From contig JAJDEU010000052.1 in assembly GCA_029259635.1 (NCBI GenBank), positions 62,001 to 126,000 of the forward strand: 64,000 bases of DNA, read 5' to 3'. A program made the translations under genes and the position numbers. Origin of the DNA: Planctomycetota bacterium. GTDB taxonomy: Bacteria > Planctomycetota > UBA1135 > GCA-002686595. Shown in pieces: positions 9,119 through 18,283 of this stretch. Numbering within the stretch: the first letter of the stretch is position 1; each line of letters begins with the position of its first letter. The notes under the pieces are model-generated. The model had not been told where the DNA came from, made no database searches, and was given only the letters and a program-made list of their open reading frames with translations.

Positions 9119-11287
9119 ATGGATACCCTGCTCAGCCAATTCTGCACGGAGTTTGACGCCAAGCTCAGACCTCTTTTGGAGCCCCTGGAGAAGAGCTCCA
9201 AGGCGATTCAAGCCGCTGAGGAGGGCATGCCCGGCAAGGTGCTGTTGCCCGAGCTTTTGGATCTCGGCCTGCAGTTTCGCGCGCTGGTCGACAAGGTCGC
9301 CGAGCAACAGGCCTACGTCCTGATCTTCGGTCCGCTGAAGAGCGGCAAGTCCACCTTGATGAACTCGGTCTGCGCGGCCTACGTGAGTGAAGTCACAGCG
9401 CTGCCGGCCTACCCGTGCATGGTCTTCGTCTCTCACTCCGAGACGCTGCACTTCATCATCACGCACTACAACGGCGAGACGGAGCACTTCACCGACCCGA
9501 GCGCTCTCAGGCTCGAGATCAACCGCGCACACACCGAGCTGGCGGACAAGATTCGCGAAGTCGAGCGGCGCGGCGAAGTCTTTGATCCCGCCGTGCACTT
9601 CGCGAGAGCGATTCGCCGCGTGGACGTCAAGGTGCCCGCAGGCGAGCTGGAGCAATCCGGTGCCGTGCTGGTCGACACACCTGGCCTCTATGCGCGGATG
9701 AAGTTTGGCTATGACCAGATGACGCGCGACTTCCGCAACGCGGCCGCCTGCGCCATCTTCGTCGTCAAGAGTGACAACCTGTTCCTCGAGCAGGTCTTCA
9801 GCGAGTTCAATCGTCTGCTCGAACTCTTCAGCCGCATCTTCCTGGTCGTCAACCTGGACTCGAGCAAACGCGACCTGTGTCCCGACGGCACGCTCGAGCC
9901 GAGCCTGGAGAGCGAGGACCCGCAGAGAATCATCGAAGCCTTCCACAGTTTGTCGATGAGTGCGCCGTTGAAAGCGGCTGCCGACGAGGGGCGCCTTCGC
10001 ATCTATCCGGTCGATCTCTTGCAGTCCGCAAGCCGCCGGATCCTGGACGCGCGTGCGGGCAACATCGCTCCGCTCGCCAAAGCGCCCGATCCCTCGACGG
10101 TCAGCATCGGTGAGGCGAACTTTGAGTCCTTCATTGGCGACCTCACGGACTACCTGAACAGCACCGAATACCTGATCGCCTTCTTGAGCGACAGCCTGCG
10201 TCGCGCATCGTCGCTGCTGGGCGAGACGCGCAGCTTGATCGAGCACCGCGCCATGTCGGATTTGGCGAAGCGCGTTGTGGGGCTCGAGACGGACCTCGAC
10301 GAGTCGAAACTTCGCCTCGAAGCGCTGGACAGGCTGCTCGACTTCGACTGGCACGACGCCTTTGCCGTGCTCCAAAAAGATTTGGAAGTGCTGACCCGCG
10401 AGTGGGCACGTGGAATCGAGGAGACGACGACGCTCAAGCTCGAACGTGGCCTGGATCACTGGTTCGAGAACGATGAGAACCTCCAGTTCCTCCTGGTCAA
10501 GGTCTTGAAAGAGACGCTGCTCGTCCACAAGCGCAAGCTTGCGATGAAGTTGCACGAAGCGCTGTCCGAGCGCGTTGGCCGAGGTGCTGCAGGGATTGCG
10601 GTCACTCCGGAGATCGAAAACGACTTGCGGCGTGCGGAAGTCTCGCTCGACCAGCTGGGAATTCAGAGCCTCGAGCCGATGAGCCAGCGCGTTGTCGAAG
10701 AGGGAGTGACGGCGCCGCTTCGCCTCGATGACGTTCCTGTCAAGAGGGCGGTTTTTTGGGATTGGCTGACCTTCAAGAGTCGCGCGGCTGTCCGAAGAAG
10801 ACTGTTCGGTCCGAACGAGCGGCCGACACTGGAGCTGACCTCGGCGCTCAAGCAAAAACGCATCGGCTCTGCGGGCTCCGAAGGAATGCACGACCTGGTT
10901 GCTGTGCACTGCGCGCGCTTCTTCCCGGACTGCGTGCGAGCGCTGTGCCAAGAGATTCTGGGCAACTACTCCGAAGCGGCCGCTCTGCGCGTCGCGGACC
11001 AGCTGACCGCGGAACATCAACATCAGACCAACCGGCTCTCCGAGATCGAAGGACGACTCGAAGAACATCGCGCGGTACTCGACAGCATGCGAGCCCTCGA
11101 GCTCTCGGTCGATAGCGCGGGCGAGGCCGTCGGCATCCTGTCGGATCAGTACGAGAGTGCCGAGCCGGTGAAGCTCATGTTGCCCTTCAAGAAGAGTGAG
11201 GATGAGCTCGAGCCGCCGGAGATGTCCGAGGCGGAAGCCCAGCAGGACGAGATCCTCACGGACCCCAAGCTCAGTCCGATCGAATAA
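9119..11287 (+). CDS. dynamin-like large GTPase
   Basis: This is a 722-residue protein of the dynamin superfamily. The G1 loop is GPLKSGKS (residues 71-78), G3 is DTPG (186-189), and the G4 position reads NLDS (245-248) instead of the usual (N/T)KxD. A long helical region follows, with acidic residues at the C-terminus. Bacterial dynamin-like proteins bind and remodel membranes or act in cytokinesis and stress survival; the exact role here is unknown. The ATG at 9119 starts just before the conserved region; an in-frame upstream start would only add low-quality sequence. The gene converges on the NTPase gene at 11361-12833. Confidence 0.8.
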   Translation: MDTLLSQFCTEFDAKLRPLLEPLEKSSKAIQAAEEGMPGKVLLPELLDLGLQFRALVDKVAEQQAYVLIFGPLKSGKSTLMNSVCAAYVSEVTALPAYPCMVFVSHSETLHFIITHYNGETEHFTDPSALRLEINRAHTELADKIREVERRGEVFDPAVHFARAIRRVDVKVPAGELEQSGAVLVDTPGLYARMKFGYDQMTRDFRNAAACAIFVVKSDNLFLEQVFSEFNRLLELFSRIFLVVNLDSSKRDLCPDGTLEPSLESEDPQRIIEAFHSLSMSAPLKAAADEGRLRIYPVDLLQSASRRILDARAGNIAPLAKAPDPSTVSIGEANFESFIGDLTDYLNSTEYLIAFLSDSLRRASSLLGETRSLIEHRAMSDLAKRVVGLETDLDESKLRLEALDRLLDFDWHDAFAVLQKDLEVLTREWARGIEETTTLKLERGLDHWFENDENLQFLLVKVLKETLLVHKRKLAMKLHEALSERVGRGAAGIAVTPEIENDLRRAEVSLDQLGIQSLEPMSQRVVEEGVTAPLRLDDVPVKRAVFWDWLTFKSRAAVRRRLFGPNERPTLELTSALKQKRIGSAGSEGMHDLVAVHCARFFPDCVRALCQEILGNYSEAAALRVADQLTAEHQHQTNRLSEIEGRLEEHRAVLDSMRALELSVDSAGEAVGILSDQYESAEPVKLMLPFKKSEDELEPPEMSEAEAQQDEILTDPKLSPIE

Positions 11288-11294
11288 GGCCGCA

Positions 11295-11350
11295 AGAGAC
11301 TCGGAGAGGACCTCCGAGTCTCTGATCCGAAACGCACTCGTGCGTTTCGG
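11295..11350. terminator. two tandem perfect hairpins between convergent genes
   Basis: The first hairpin has 12-bp arms (11295-11306 with 11312-11323, loop AGGAC). The second has 10-bp arms (11327-11336 with 11341-11350, loop CTCG). They fill most of the 73-base gap between two convergent genes and could end transcription from both sides. There is no clear T-run on either strand. Confidence 0.6.
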
Positions 11351-11360
11351 CGCGTCCGAA

Positions 11361-12833
11361 CTAGTTCATCGTCCGGCGCAAGAGACCGGTTCGATCGATC
11401 CACGCGGCGCGCTCGACATCAAAGCGAGTGCGCGGAATGCGCCAGGCCGGATCATCCTTGGGCAGGTCGCTCGGGAGATCTTTCACGTGCTCGATGACGA
11501 CCGAGGACAAGAAGCCGAAGCAGTAGCGCGGAGTTCCCAGGACCTGGAGAGTCGAGCGCAGGTAATCGAAGTCAAAATCCTCTTCGAACAGGCCGCTCAA
11601 CGTTTTTAGCTGACTACCGTGCCTCAAGCAGACGCGCAGACGCTTGCTCGCGATCTCGAAGAGCTCCTGTCCGCCCCATTTGAGCTCGGCAATCAGGTTC
11701 GACTTGTCGAGTCGCATGCGCTTGAGATCTTCGGGAGTGGCTGTGCGATAGAGCGACTCGAGTTCGATCGGAAGGAAGAGCTTGAGGGCGAGTCCGGGGT
11801 ATTGAAGCAACTTGATGTCGAGCAGCTTCTCGATGAACTTGCTCATCAGTTTGCTGTCGCCGGAGAGTAGCGATGGCTCATCCACGCGATCGAGCAGCAC
11901 ACACCAACCGTGGTAGCCAAAGACTTCGGTCAGATCGAAGAGGCGCTGCAACAGCTCGTAGCGACCCTCCTCGCGGTTGGATTGGGGCAGCGAGTATTCC
12001 GAACGCTCGCGGGCGGGAATAGCGGCCAGCACTTCGGCGATGGGTGCGGCCTCGCGCGCCAAGACACGAACGCTCTCCGCTGCTCGTTTGGCTCTGCGCA
12101 GGTTGAGAAAGCTCGCCGCGCGGTGGCGTATCCAGGTGAGCCCCAAGACCAGCGCTCCGCCGATGTACCAGTAGTTGGTGGGGCCGAGCTCCGCATCGCT
12201 GAGGTGGGGAACCGCGAACAGTGCGAGGCCGACGAGAGTGAGCAGCGTTAACGAAAAAGCGGAGCCGAGCTTTCGCGTGTTGAAGAATCGAAGAGTTCGC
12301 GCGAGACGTCGCCCGGTATGCGTCGCGGTCTGGTTGCCCGAGTCGTAGTAGAGCGAGGTGAGCAGGAGTAGGTTGAGCTTTTGCTTGGGTGTGAGCTTCT
12401 CGTGTTTCTCCGATCCGTCCAAACAGCCGTCGACCAGTTGTGTGGTTCCGAGGGAGAGTAGAGAGTCGATGTGATCGGTGAGGCTCCAGGCGTTCAGTAG
12501 CTTTTCATCCGAGCTGGAGCTCTGTCCGCGGAAGTGCTCGAGGTAACCGTTGAAGTCGATGTACTCGAGGATGAAGACCTTGGCGTCCGGCGAGGAGGCG
12601 TTGTGCTCTTCAAGCCGGCGCTTCATCATCAGCCGCAGCCCGCTCTTTCCGCTGCCCTTCTCCCCGAAGACGATTCCGGGGGCGGGCATGCGCGGGTCGC
12701 CGTAGATTCGGTCAAAGCCAGAGTGCACGCTGCCCGCATCCAGTTCCGTGAGAACGAAGTCCTTGTCGGCGTCTTCGCAGGCGAAGGGATCTCTCTCCAG
12801 GCCCCAGTAATTTTGCCACTCGTTTGTGAACAT
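11361..12833 (-). CDS. membrane-inserted P-loop NTPase, KAP-like architecture
   Basis: The 490-residue protein has a Walker A motif GEKGSGKS (57-64) and a Walker B-like strand WCVLLDRVDE (309-318). Two hydrophobic segments (about 192-209 and 221-235) lie between these motifs. Membrane helices inserted inside the P-loop domain are the defining layout of KAP-family NTPases, so I regard this as KAP-like, though the sequence is divergent. The C-terminal part is charged and helical. The ATG at 12833 has no strong ribosome site. Its function is unknown; it faces the dynamin-like GTPase gene, with a 73-base gap between the two stop codons. Confidence 0.6.
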   Translation of the reverse strand: MFTNEWQNYWGLERDPFACEDADKDFVLTELDAGSVHSGFDRIYGDPRMPAPGIVFGEKGSGKSGLRLMMKRRLEEHNASSPDAKVFILEYIDFNGYLEHFRGQSSSSDEKLLNAWSLTDHIDSLLSLGTTQLVDGCLDGSEKHEKLTPKQKLNLLLLTSLYYDSGNQTATHTGRRLARTLRFFNTRKLGSAFSLTLLTLVGLALFAVPHLSDAELGPTNYWYIGGALVLGLTWIRHRAASFLNLRRAKRAAESVRVLAREAAPIAEVLAAIPARERSEYSLPQSNREEGRYELLQRLFDLTEVFGYHGWCVLLDRVDEPSLLSGDSKLMSKFIEKLLDIKLLQYPGLALKLFLPIELESLYRTATPEDLKRMRLDKSNLIAELKWGGQELFEIASKRLRVCLRHGSQLKTLSGLFEEDFDFDYLRSTLQVLGTPRYCFGFLSSVVIEHVKDLPSDLPKDDPAWRIPRTRFDVERAAWIDRTGLLRRTMN

Positions 12834-12937
12834 GCGCTCTCTTCGTCTCTTGGTCGTTGGCCCGGATGCTTCGATCTAGATGGGCTGGCTCAGGATAAGT
12901 ATGCGGACTCGTTCTTGGTGAAGGTCCACGGGATATT

Positions 12938-13570
12938 TCATCGACAGACGGCTTGCCCATCCCGCCAAAAAACTTCGCCCGCGAGATGCATTCGAATGGC
13001 TTCCGGCAGGGCGAGTTTTTCCTCCTCGAAGACCCGAGCGGCGAGCTCGTGCTGATCCGTCGTCGGCGCCACCTCGATGCTCCGCTGCAGCACGATAGGG
13101 CCCGCGTCGTACTCGTTGGTGACGTAGTGCACCGTGCAACCCGTTACGGGAGCACCTTCCTTCAGCACTGCCCGATGGACTCGATCTCCCCAATAGCCCT
13201 GGCCCCCGAACGCCGGAAGCAGCGCGGGGTGGATATTGATCGCGCGACCGAGCCAGGGCTCCGGGATCAAGAGGAGCCGAAGAAAACCCGCGAGAACGAC
13301 GAATTCCGCTTCACGGCCCTCGATCTCGGCGAACACCGCTCGGCTGAAGGAATCGTCGGACTCGAAATCTTTGCGCGGCAGAACGACCGAATCGATGCCG
13401 CGCTCCCGGGCATGGTCGAGGGCGCGAATCTCTCCTCGGTCCGATAAGACCAGCGCGATCTCGCAGTCGAGCTCACCCGCTTCGATCTTCTCGCACAGGT
13501 TGACCAGCGAGCGCCCGCCACCTGAGACCAGGACGGCAATCCGCGGTTTTTTAGAATCGGAAGGCTTCAT
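12938..13570 (-). CDS. purN: phosphoribosylglycinamide formyltransferase
   Basis: This 210-residue enzyme transfers the formyl group of 10-formyltetrahydrofolate to GAR, the third step of purine synthesis. The catalytic set is visible: Asn112 and His114 in INIHPALLPAF, and Asp155 in NEYDAGPI, matching Asn106, His108 and Asp144 of the E. coli enzyme. VSGGGR near the N-terminus corresponds to the phosphate-binding loop. The start overlaps the upstream phosphorylase stop by 4 bp (ATGA), so it is the last gene of a minus-strand operon. Other purine synthesis genes are not in the window. Confidence 0.93.
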   Translation of the reverse strand: MKPSDSKKPRIAVLVSGGGRSLVNLCEKIEAGELDCEIALVLSDRGEIRALDHARERGIDSVVLPRKDFESDDSFSRAVFAEIEGREAEFVVLAGFLRLLLIPEPWLGRAINIHPALLPAFGGQGYWGDRVHRAVLKEGAPVTGCTVHYVTNEYDAGPIVLQRSIEVAPTTDQHELAARVFEEEKLALPEAIRMHLAGEVFWRDGQAVCR

Positions 13571-14427
13571 AGAGTGCTCTCTTTGCGGATGGCGGAGACG
13601 CGCTGTTCGAGGTGGGGACTCATCGCGATCAACAGATCGTCGAGCTTCGGGGCCAGAGTCTCGGCGTTCGTCAGAAGCGCGGCGAGATCGACGGGACGAT
13701 CGCCCCCGTCGGTAACGGCGACCAGAGCCAGCGCGCGCAGACCGGCGTGGCCCGCAGCGAGTAGGGGCGCCGCCAAGCTCTGAACGGAGACGCTCGCGCC
13801 CAGGCTCTGAAGGAGTGCTTGTTCGGCTGGAGTCTCAAGAGCGGGGCCGCGCGTGCAGGCGACGACGCCCACGTTGAGGTCGAAGCCCAAACCGCTCGCT
13901 TCCCGGAGTGCCGCAGCGCGCAGCTCTCCGTCGTGCAAGAGGGAGAGGTCAGGGAACAGCGGGCCGAGGTCGGTCGGGCCCAAGCCTGTAAGTGGCGTCA
14001 GGTCACCGAAGCGCAGGTGGTCGCTCGCAACGAGCAAGGACGGTCCCAGGTCGGTGCCGGGAAGCGCGCAGCCGGCCGAGGTGTGAACGAGGATGGCCGC
14101 GCCGCTCGCCGCTGCGAGCCAGACCGGAAAGCCGCCGCTCCATGCAGGCTCGCCGCCGAGCCGCGAGCCCTCGTCGTCGAGCATCCACACCGAGAGATCG
14201 CCCAGCCTGCCGCCGTGCAACACGGTGTCCGACCAACCTGCGGGAACGCCTTCGAGAGTTCGAAGCGGAACGGACACGGGGCCATTGAGTTGTTCCGGCA
14301 AGACTCCGACACCCGTCGCGCATAAAAAGAGCACGTCGGGTTGGGGGAGGCCGGCGAGCGAGCCCGCGCTGGCGCGCGCGAGGCGGATGCTCTCCTCGAG
14401 GTGAGCTGGGGAGCTTGCTTGGGGCAT
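13567..14427 (-). CDS. divergent purine nucleoside phosphorylase family protein
   Basis: The 286-residue protein follows the trimeric PNP/MTAP family. TSAGC near the middle matches the TNAAG block, and SDHLRFGDLTPLTG matches DHIN..G.NPL.G. TRGPALETPAE is the strongest family signature. Several positions differ from classical PNP. The GRxHxYEG phosphate/sugar loop is replaced (GGRLGDLSVW), the GMST motif reads VQSL, and the base-binding Asn of the last strand is Asp (AVTDGG). Asp at that site is typical of MTAP, which prefers 6-aminopurines. I chose the ATG at 14427; the frame is open further upstream but that part has no family similarity. It may be a phosphorylase of altered specificity or an inactive relative. 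Confidence 0.7.
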   Translation of the reverse strand: MPQASSPAHLEESIRLARASAGSLAGLPQPDVLFLCATGVGVLPEQLNGPVSVPLRTLEGVPAGWSDTVLHGGRLGDLSVWMLDDEGSRLGGEPAWSGGFPVWLAAASGAAILVHTSAGCALPGTDLGPSLLVASDHLRFGDLTPLTGLGPTDLGPLFPDLSLLHDGELRAAALREASGLGFDLNVGVVACTRGPALETPAEQALLQSLGASVSVQSLAAPLLAAGHAGLRALALVAVTDGGDRPVDLAALLTNAETLAPKLDDLLIAMSPHLEQRVSAIRKESTL

Positions 14428-14527
14428 GCTTGCTTGAGACGGGTGGACGCGGGGAGCGGGGGACTTAGTTTCTCTTGCGAGGTCCGTTCGGTTCAAGGTT
14501 GGAGCAAGGTCTCGCGCGAACTCTCGT

Positions 14528-17467
14528 TTAGTTCGCGCGCTCGTCGTCCAGCAAGAGCAGGAGGAGCGAGCCCTCACCCTCGCGAATCGCGGCATCCAGT
14601 TCGCGGATCGCCGAAGTCCAGCCCGCGTCCGCGCTGTCGACGAGAGCCGCGAGGATTCGTTGGGCGGTGACCTGTTCCCTCCGAGCGGGCGCTCTGTCAC
14701 CGGCTCGTTCGGCCCACTCGAGAGCCCGTTGGTAAGGCTCGGTGAAGGAATCCAGCTGGTCCTCCTCCAGGCTAGGCGGCTGGGCGGCGAAAGCTTCGTT
14801 CAACAAATCGAGGGTCTCAAGGACGGCGGCGAGTCGCATTCCGAAGGCAATTCCGCGCAGCTGCGCGGGACTATAGTCGCTCTGAATCCGCGCGTTGAAC
14901 AAGCCGTCCAGGGCGGAGGTGGATCGGACGAGCGCCGAGTTGGGCAGCTGTCGCGGGCTCGACTCGGTCGCGATCAACCAGCCGGCCTCGCTCGTTCCAA
15001 CGACCTGACGATTCTTGCTTCTCTGTTCGCGCGGATCGACGAGGGCGCGTCTTCGCCAATGGCCCGATTCGTACTCGTGAGCGAGCGCAGCGAGTGCGTC
15101 CTTGAAGGCGACGACGTCCTCGTTCAGAGCGCGAATTCGCAGGCGGTGCTGCTCGACCTCCAGGCTCTCCGCAACATCGGTGAGCCGTCGCTCCACGGCC
15201 TGAAAGTCCAGCGCCGAGAGCTCGAGCTCCAATCCCGCGCCGGCATGTAGAGCGCGAACGCAGCGCTGACGATCGGCGGCATCCAGAGCCGCGAGAAAGG
15301 CCAGCTCATCGTCGGCAAGTTGCTCGATGCGTTCCGAAAGTCGTTGGTCTGCAGCTCGCAGAGTCTCAAGCGCAGCGCTCAATGCCTCCTCTGATTCCGC
15401 GGGAAGGGCTTCCTCTACAAAACGACCCTCGAATCCCACGGGCGCTTCGGAAGGATCCTGCGAGCCCGGTTCCGAACCGTTCAACTTGTCGCGACCGAGC
15501 TGAAGCGCGGCCCGCGCATTTTCGAATTCACCAGCGGCGGCATGCCCGTTCGCGCGATCGACGGCGGCCTGCGCGTCGTTCAGTGCGCGACCGATAATCT
15601 CTCCCTCCACGGCGCTCAACTGCGCGGCGAAAGTCTCGTCGCCGAGCATCGTCAACGGAGTGGAAAACTGACTCCAGGTAGCGAGCGCTTCGGTGACGTC
15701 AAAGTCGTCCGCAGCCAGCCGCAGCTCGAGCCGAAGTGCGGCGAGAGTCGTGTTGCGATCGAGCTCTGCCTTGGATTGGTGTGAGGCAATTCCCGCTTGT
15801 CGCGCTTGAAGTTCCGCCAAGCGCTGTTCCGCCGCGACCGCCGCGTCGGTGCCGCGGTAGGTCTCGCTGACCCACCTCAAGGACTCAGCCTGCGCCGGTA
15901 CCTCAAGCTGCTCGTCGATTTCACCGAGCGCTTCATTTGCCTCGGCTTCGAGCAGAGCGAGTGAGTTGTCGTCCGCCAATCCGAGCGCGGAACTGGGGGG
16001 ACCGCCCTCTGCCCGCTCTCCGGCCTTCATCTCGACGGGCGTTTCCGACTGGGACGCCTGATCATCAAAAATCGGCGGTGTGACCCTCGATCCCGACTCG
16101 GCGGCGGCTGCGGTTCGATCCTCGACCTCTTCGCCCGGTCGCTCTAAAAACCACCGCGTTCCGAAAGCGACGGCCGCCAAGAGAGCGACCGCCAGTGTCA
16201 ACTTGAAGAGGGTGCGCCTGGGAGCTGGCGACTGCGGGAGGTCCTCTGCGCGCAGACCGCGGGCATTCATGTGCTCGAGTTCTGCGAGCAACTCGCGCGC
16301 GGACTGCGGGCGCTGCCCCGGGTCTTTGGCGAGCAGGCTGGCGATCAACTCGGCGAGCTCGCGAGGCGTCTCGGGCGCCAGCTTGGAGGCGAGCGGCGGA
16401 GTCTCGTTAAAGACGGCCGCCAAGATCTCCCGTGTCGACTGCCCCTCGAAGGGCGTGTGTCCGGTCAACAAGCGAAAGGCTGTCGCTCCCAGACTGTAGA
16501 GATCCGAGCGGTGATCGATCGCCTCGCCGCGCGCTTGCTCGGGCGAGACGAAGTGCGGAGTTCCATGAGCTTCGGCTTGTGTGGCAGCATCGAGGGAGAC
16601 CGCCAGTCCGAGGTCGGAGATCTTGGTGACACCGGCTTCCGACAACATCAAGTTCGCGGGCTTGATGTCGCGATGAACGATGGCGCGCTGTTCGGCGTAG
16701 ACGAGTCCGCGCGTCGCATCGATCATGATCGGTATGACTTCGGAAGGGGGGAGCTGGCCTTCCCGGCGCAATCGGCTCTCTAGGCTGCCGTGGGCCATGA
16801 ACTCCATCGAGAGAAAATGGTGCCCGTCGTCTTCGCCGACGTCGTAGACCGTGACCACGTTGGGATGGGACAACGATGCGGCCGCGCGGGCCTCTTCCTG
16901 GAAGCGCCGCACGAACTCCGCGTTGCCCTCCAGCTTGGGCGACAGGAGCTTGAGCGCGGTCTCGCGCTCCAGGCTCTCTTGAATGGCGAGCAGCACGTGA
17001 CCGAAGGCGCCGCGACCGAGCGGACGCACAATGCGGTAGCCCGCGATGCGCCGCGGCGGTCGGTCTTCGTCGGACGGGTTGGCGGTCGGCAGCTCGATCT
17101 CATCGAGAGCGGGCTCCGGCTCGAGTTCGGGCGCGTTCGTTTTCGGCGTTGGCGCGAGCGACTCGTCGATCACCAGCAACTCGACCGAGCCCAGTTGAAT
17201 TCGATCGCCGTGAACAATGCGTTTGGACCGAACTCGCGAGCCGTTTACTTCCGTGCCCGAGTCGCTGCCGAGATCGCGGAGTGCCCAACCTCCGCCGACG
17301 AGGCTTCCGATGCGAAGGTGTTCATCCGCCACGCCTTCCGCGGTCAAGAGGAGACCGGCGCGGCTGGGATGGGCGCCGATGACGACCTGTCCGGAAGCGG
17401 GAACTCGGAGCTCGCGCCCGGTTCCGCCGGTCTCGACCAGCACGAGCCCTGTGACTCCGGGCGTCAT
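14528..17467 (-). CDS. FHA-domain Ser/Thr protein kinase with single membrane helix
   Basis: This is a 979-residue Hanks-type kinase. An FHA domain (about residues 20-100) binds phosphothreonine peptides. The kinase domain (about 144-405) has the glycine loop GRGAFG, Lys173, catalytic HRD (265-267) and DLG in place of DFG (285-287). A membrane helix lies at 421-438. The remaining ~540 residues are helical, acidic and probably extracytoplasmic, without a recognised sensor domain. The start overlaps the stop of the upstream YggS-type gene (ATGA). Substrates are unknown; FHA domains in such kinases often bind the kinase's own phosphorylated sites or partners. Confidence 0.88.
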   Translation of the reverse strand: MTPGVTGLVLVETGGTGRELRVPASGQVVIGAHPSRAGLLLTAEGVADEHLRIGSLVGGGWALRDLGSDSGTEVNGSRVRSKRIVHGDRIQLGSVELLVIDESLAPTPKTNAPELEPEPALDEIELPTANPSDEDRPPRRIAGYRIVRPLGRGAFGHVLLAIQESLERETALKLLSPKLEGNAEFVRRFQEEARAAASLSHPNVVTVYDVGEDDGHHFLSMEFMAHGSLESRLRREGQLPPSEVIPIMIDATRGLVYAEQRAIVHRDIKPANLMLSEAGVTKISDLGLAVSLDAATQAEAHGTPHFVSPEQARGEAIDHRSDLYSLGATAFRLLTGHTPFEGQSTREILAAVFNETPPLASKLAPETPRELAELIASLLAKDPGQRPQSARELLAELEHMNARGLRAEDLPQSPAPRRTLFKLTLAVALLAAVAFGTRWFLERPGEEVEDRTAAAAESGSRVTPPIFDDQASQSETPVEMKAGERAEGGPPSSALGLADDNSLALLEAEANEALGEIDEQLEVPAQAESLRWVSETYRGTDAAVAAEQRLAELQARQAGIASHQSKAELDRNTTLAALRLELRLAADDFDVTEALATWSQFSTPLTMLGDETFAAQLSAVEGEIIGRALNDAQAAVDRANGHAAAGEFENARAALQLGRDKLNGSEPGSQDPSEAPVGFEGRFVEEALPAESEEALSAALETLRAADQRLSERIEQLADDELAFLAALDAADRQRCVRALHAGAGLELELSALDFQAVERRLTDVAESLEVEQHRLRIRALNEDVVAFKDALAALAHEYESGHWRRRALVDPREQRSKNRQVVGTSEAGWLIATESSPRQLPNSALVRSTSALDGLFNARIQSDYSPAQLRGIAFGMRLAAVLETLDLLNEAFAAQPPSLEEDQLDSFTEPYQRALEWAERAGDRAPARREQVTAQRILAALVDSADAGWTSAIRELDAAIREGEGSLLLLLLDDERAN

Positions 17468-18219
17468 GCCAAGTCACCGCTCGCGGGTTTTGGGCGGCGG
17501 AGCTCGCTCTCGTCGATTCCCTCGAAGAGCGCCGAGCCGACCCGCACAATGTCCGCCCCCGCAGCGATGGCCTCTTCGAAGTCGCCACTCATTCCCATGG
17601 AGAGTTTGGGGCGTTCCGAGACGAAGCGCTCGCTCGGCAGACCTGCGGCGATTTCAGAGAGTCGCTCGAAGGTGCTTCGAGCGGCGCTGCGCGCCTCGGA
17701 CGTTGCGAGGATGAGGGGCGCCATGGTCATCAAACCGAGCAGGTCCAAGTTCGAATACTTTTGCGAGAGCTCAATCGCTTCGCTCAACTGAGTCTCGGAC
17801 AGTCCGTGTTTGGCTTCGTCTTCGGTCAGCTTGACCTGCAAGTAGATCGAGAGCCGGCGGCCCGCTTCACGAGCATGACGATCGAGTGCGGTCGCGAGCC
17901 GGATCGAATCCACCGAGTGAATGACGTCGGCCGCTCGCACCACTCGCGCAGCTTTGTTGCGTTGGATGTGCCCGATGAAGTGCCAAGTGGCCGAGACGCC
18001 CGCCGCGCCGAAGTCCGCGCGCTTCTCCTCCAAGACATCGATGCGATTCTCGCCGAGGTCGGTCTGGCCGACGCGAACCAGCTCGAGGCTAACCTTGGAC
18101 GTCACCGATTTCGTCACGGCGAGCAGCTCGGCGGCCGGTCCCGTGCGGCCCGCCTTTGCGCAGGCTCGTTCGATCCGCTCTAGGAGACGGTCGCGATTTC
18201 GTCGAAGGACGGTTTGCAC
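17464..18219 (-). CDS. YggS/PROSC-family pyridoxal phosphate homeostasis protein
   Basis: This protein of about 251 residues belongs to the single-domain, alanine-racemase-like PLP proteins that buffer free PLP and affect amino-acid pools. Seen are LLAVTKSV (the PLP lysine follows LLAVSK in this family), GENRIDVL (family GENRVQE), WHFIGHIQRNK (family WHFIGxLQxNK) and the C-terminal LSMGMSGDFEEAIAAGAD. The start is uncertain: GTG at 18219 fits family length, but a GTG at 18309 is also in frame and would overlap tilS. It lies in the minus-strand operon between tilS and the FHA kinase. Confidence 0.85.
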   Translation of the reverse strand: MQTVLRRNRDRLLERIERACAKAGRTGPAAELLAVTKSVTSKVSLELVRVGQTDLGENRIDVLEEKRADFGAAGVSATWHFIGHIQRNKAARVVRAADVIHSVDSIRLATALDRHAREAGRRLSIYLQVKLTEDEAKHGLSETQLSEAIELSQKYSNLDLLGLMTMAPLILATSEARSAARSTFERLSEIAAGLPSERFVSERPKLSMGMSGDFEEAIAAGADIVRVGSALFEGIDESELRRPKPASGDLA

Positions 18220-18283
18220 GGAAGGGGTGAGGCCGGGGTCGAGGAGAGTGAGGGGAAGCGGTGTGCGCGGGCGCTGGCCCACA

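Noticed and set aside
9026..11068. 680-residue open frame on the minus strand opposite the dynamin-like GTPase gene
   Set aside because: It mirrors the GC-rich codon pattern of the real gene, has no domain signature, and the plus-strand GTPase motifs are clear.
14428..14700. N-terminal extension of the PNP-like gene
   Set aside because: It is Arg/Ser-rich antisense-like sequence overlapping the kinase gene end, with no family similarity.
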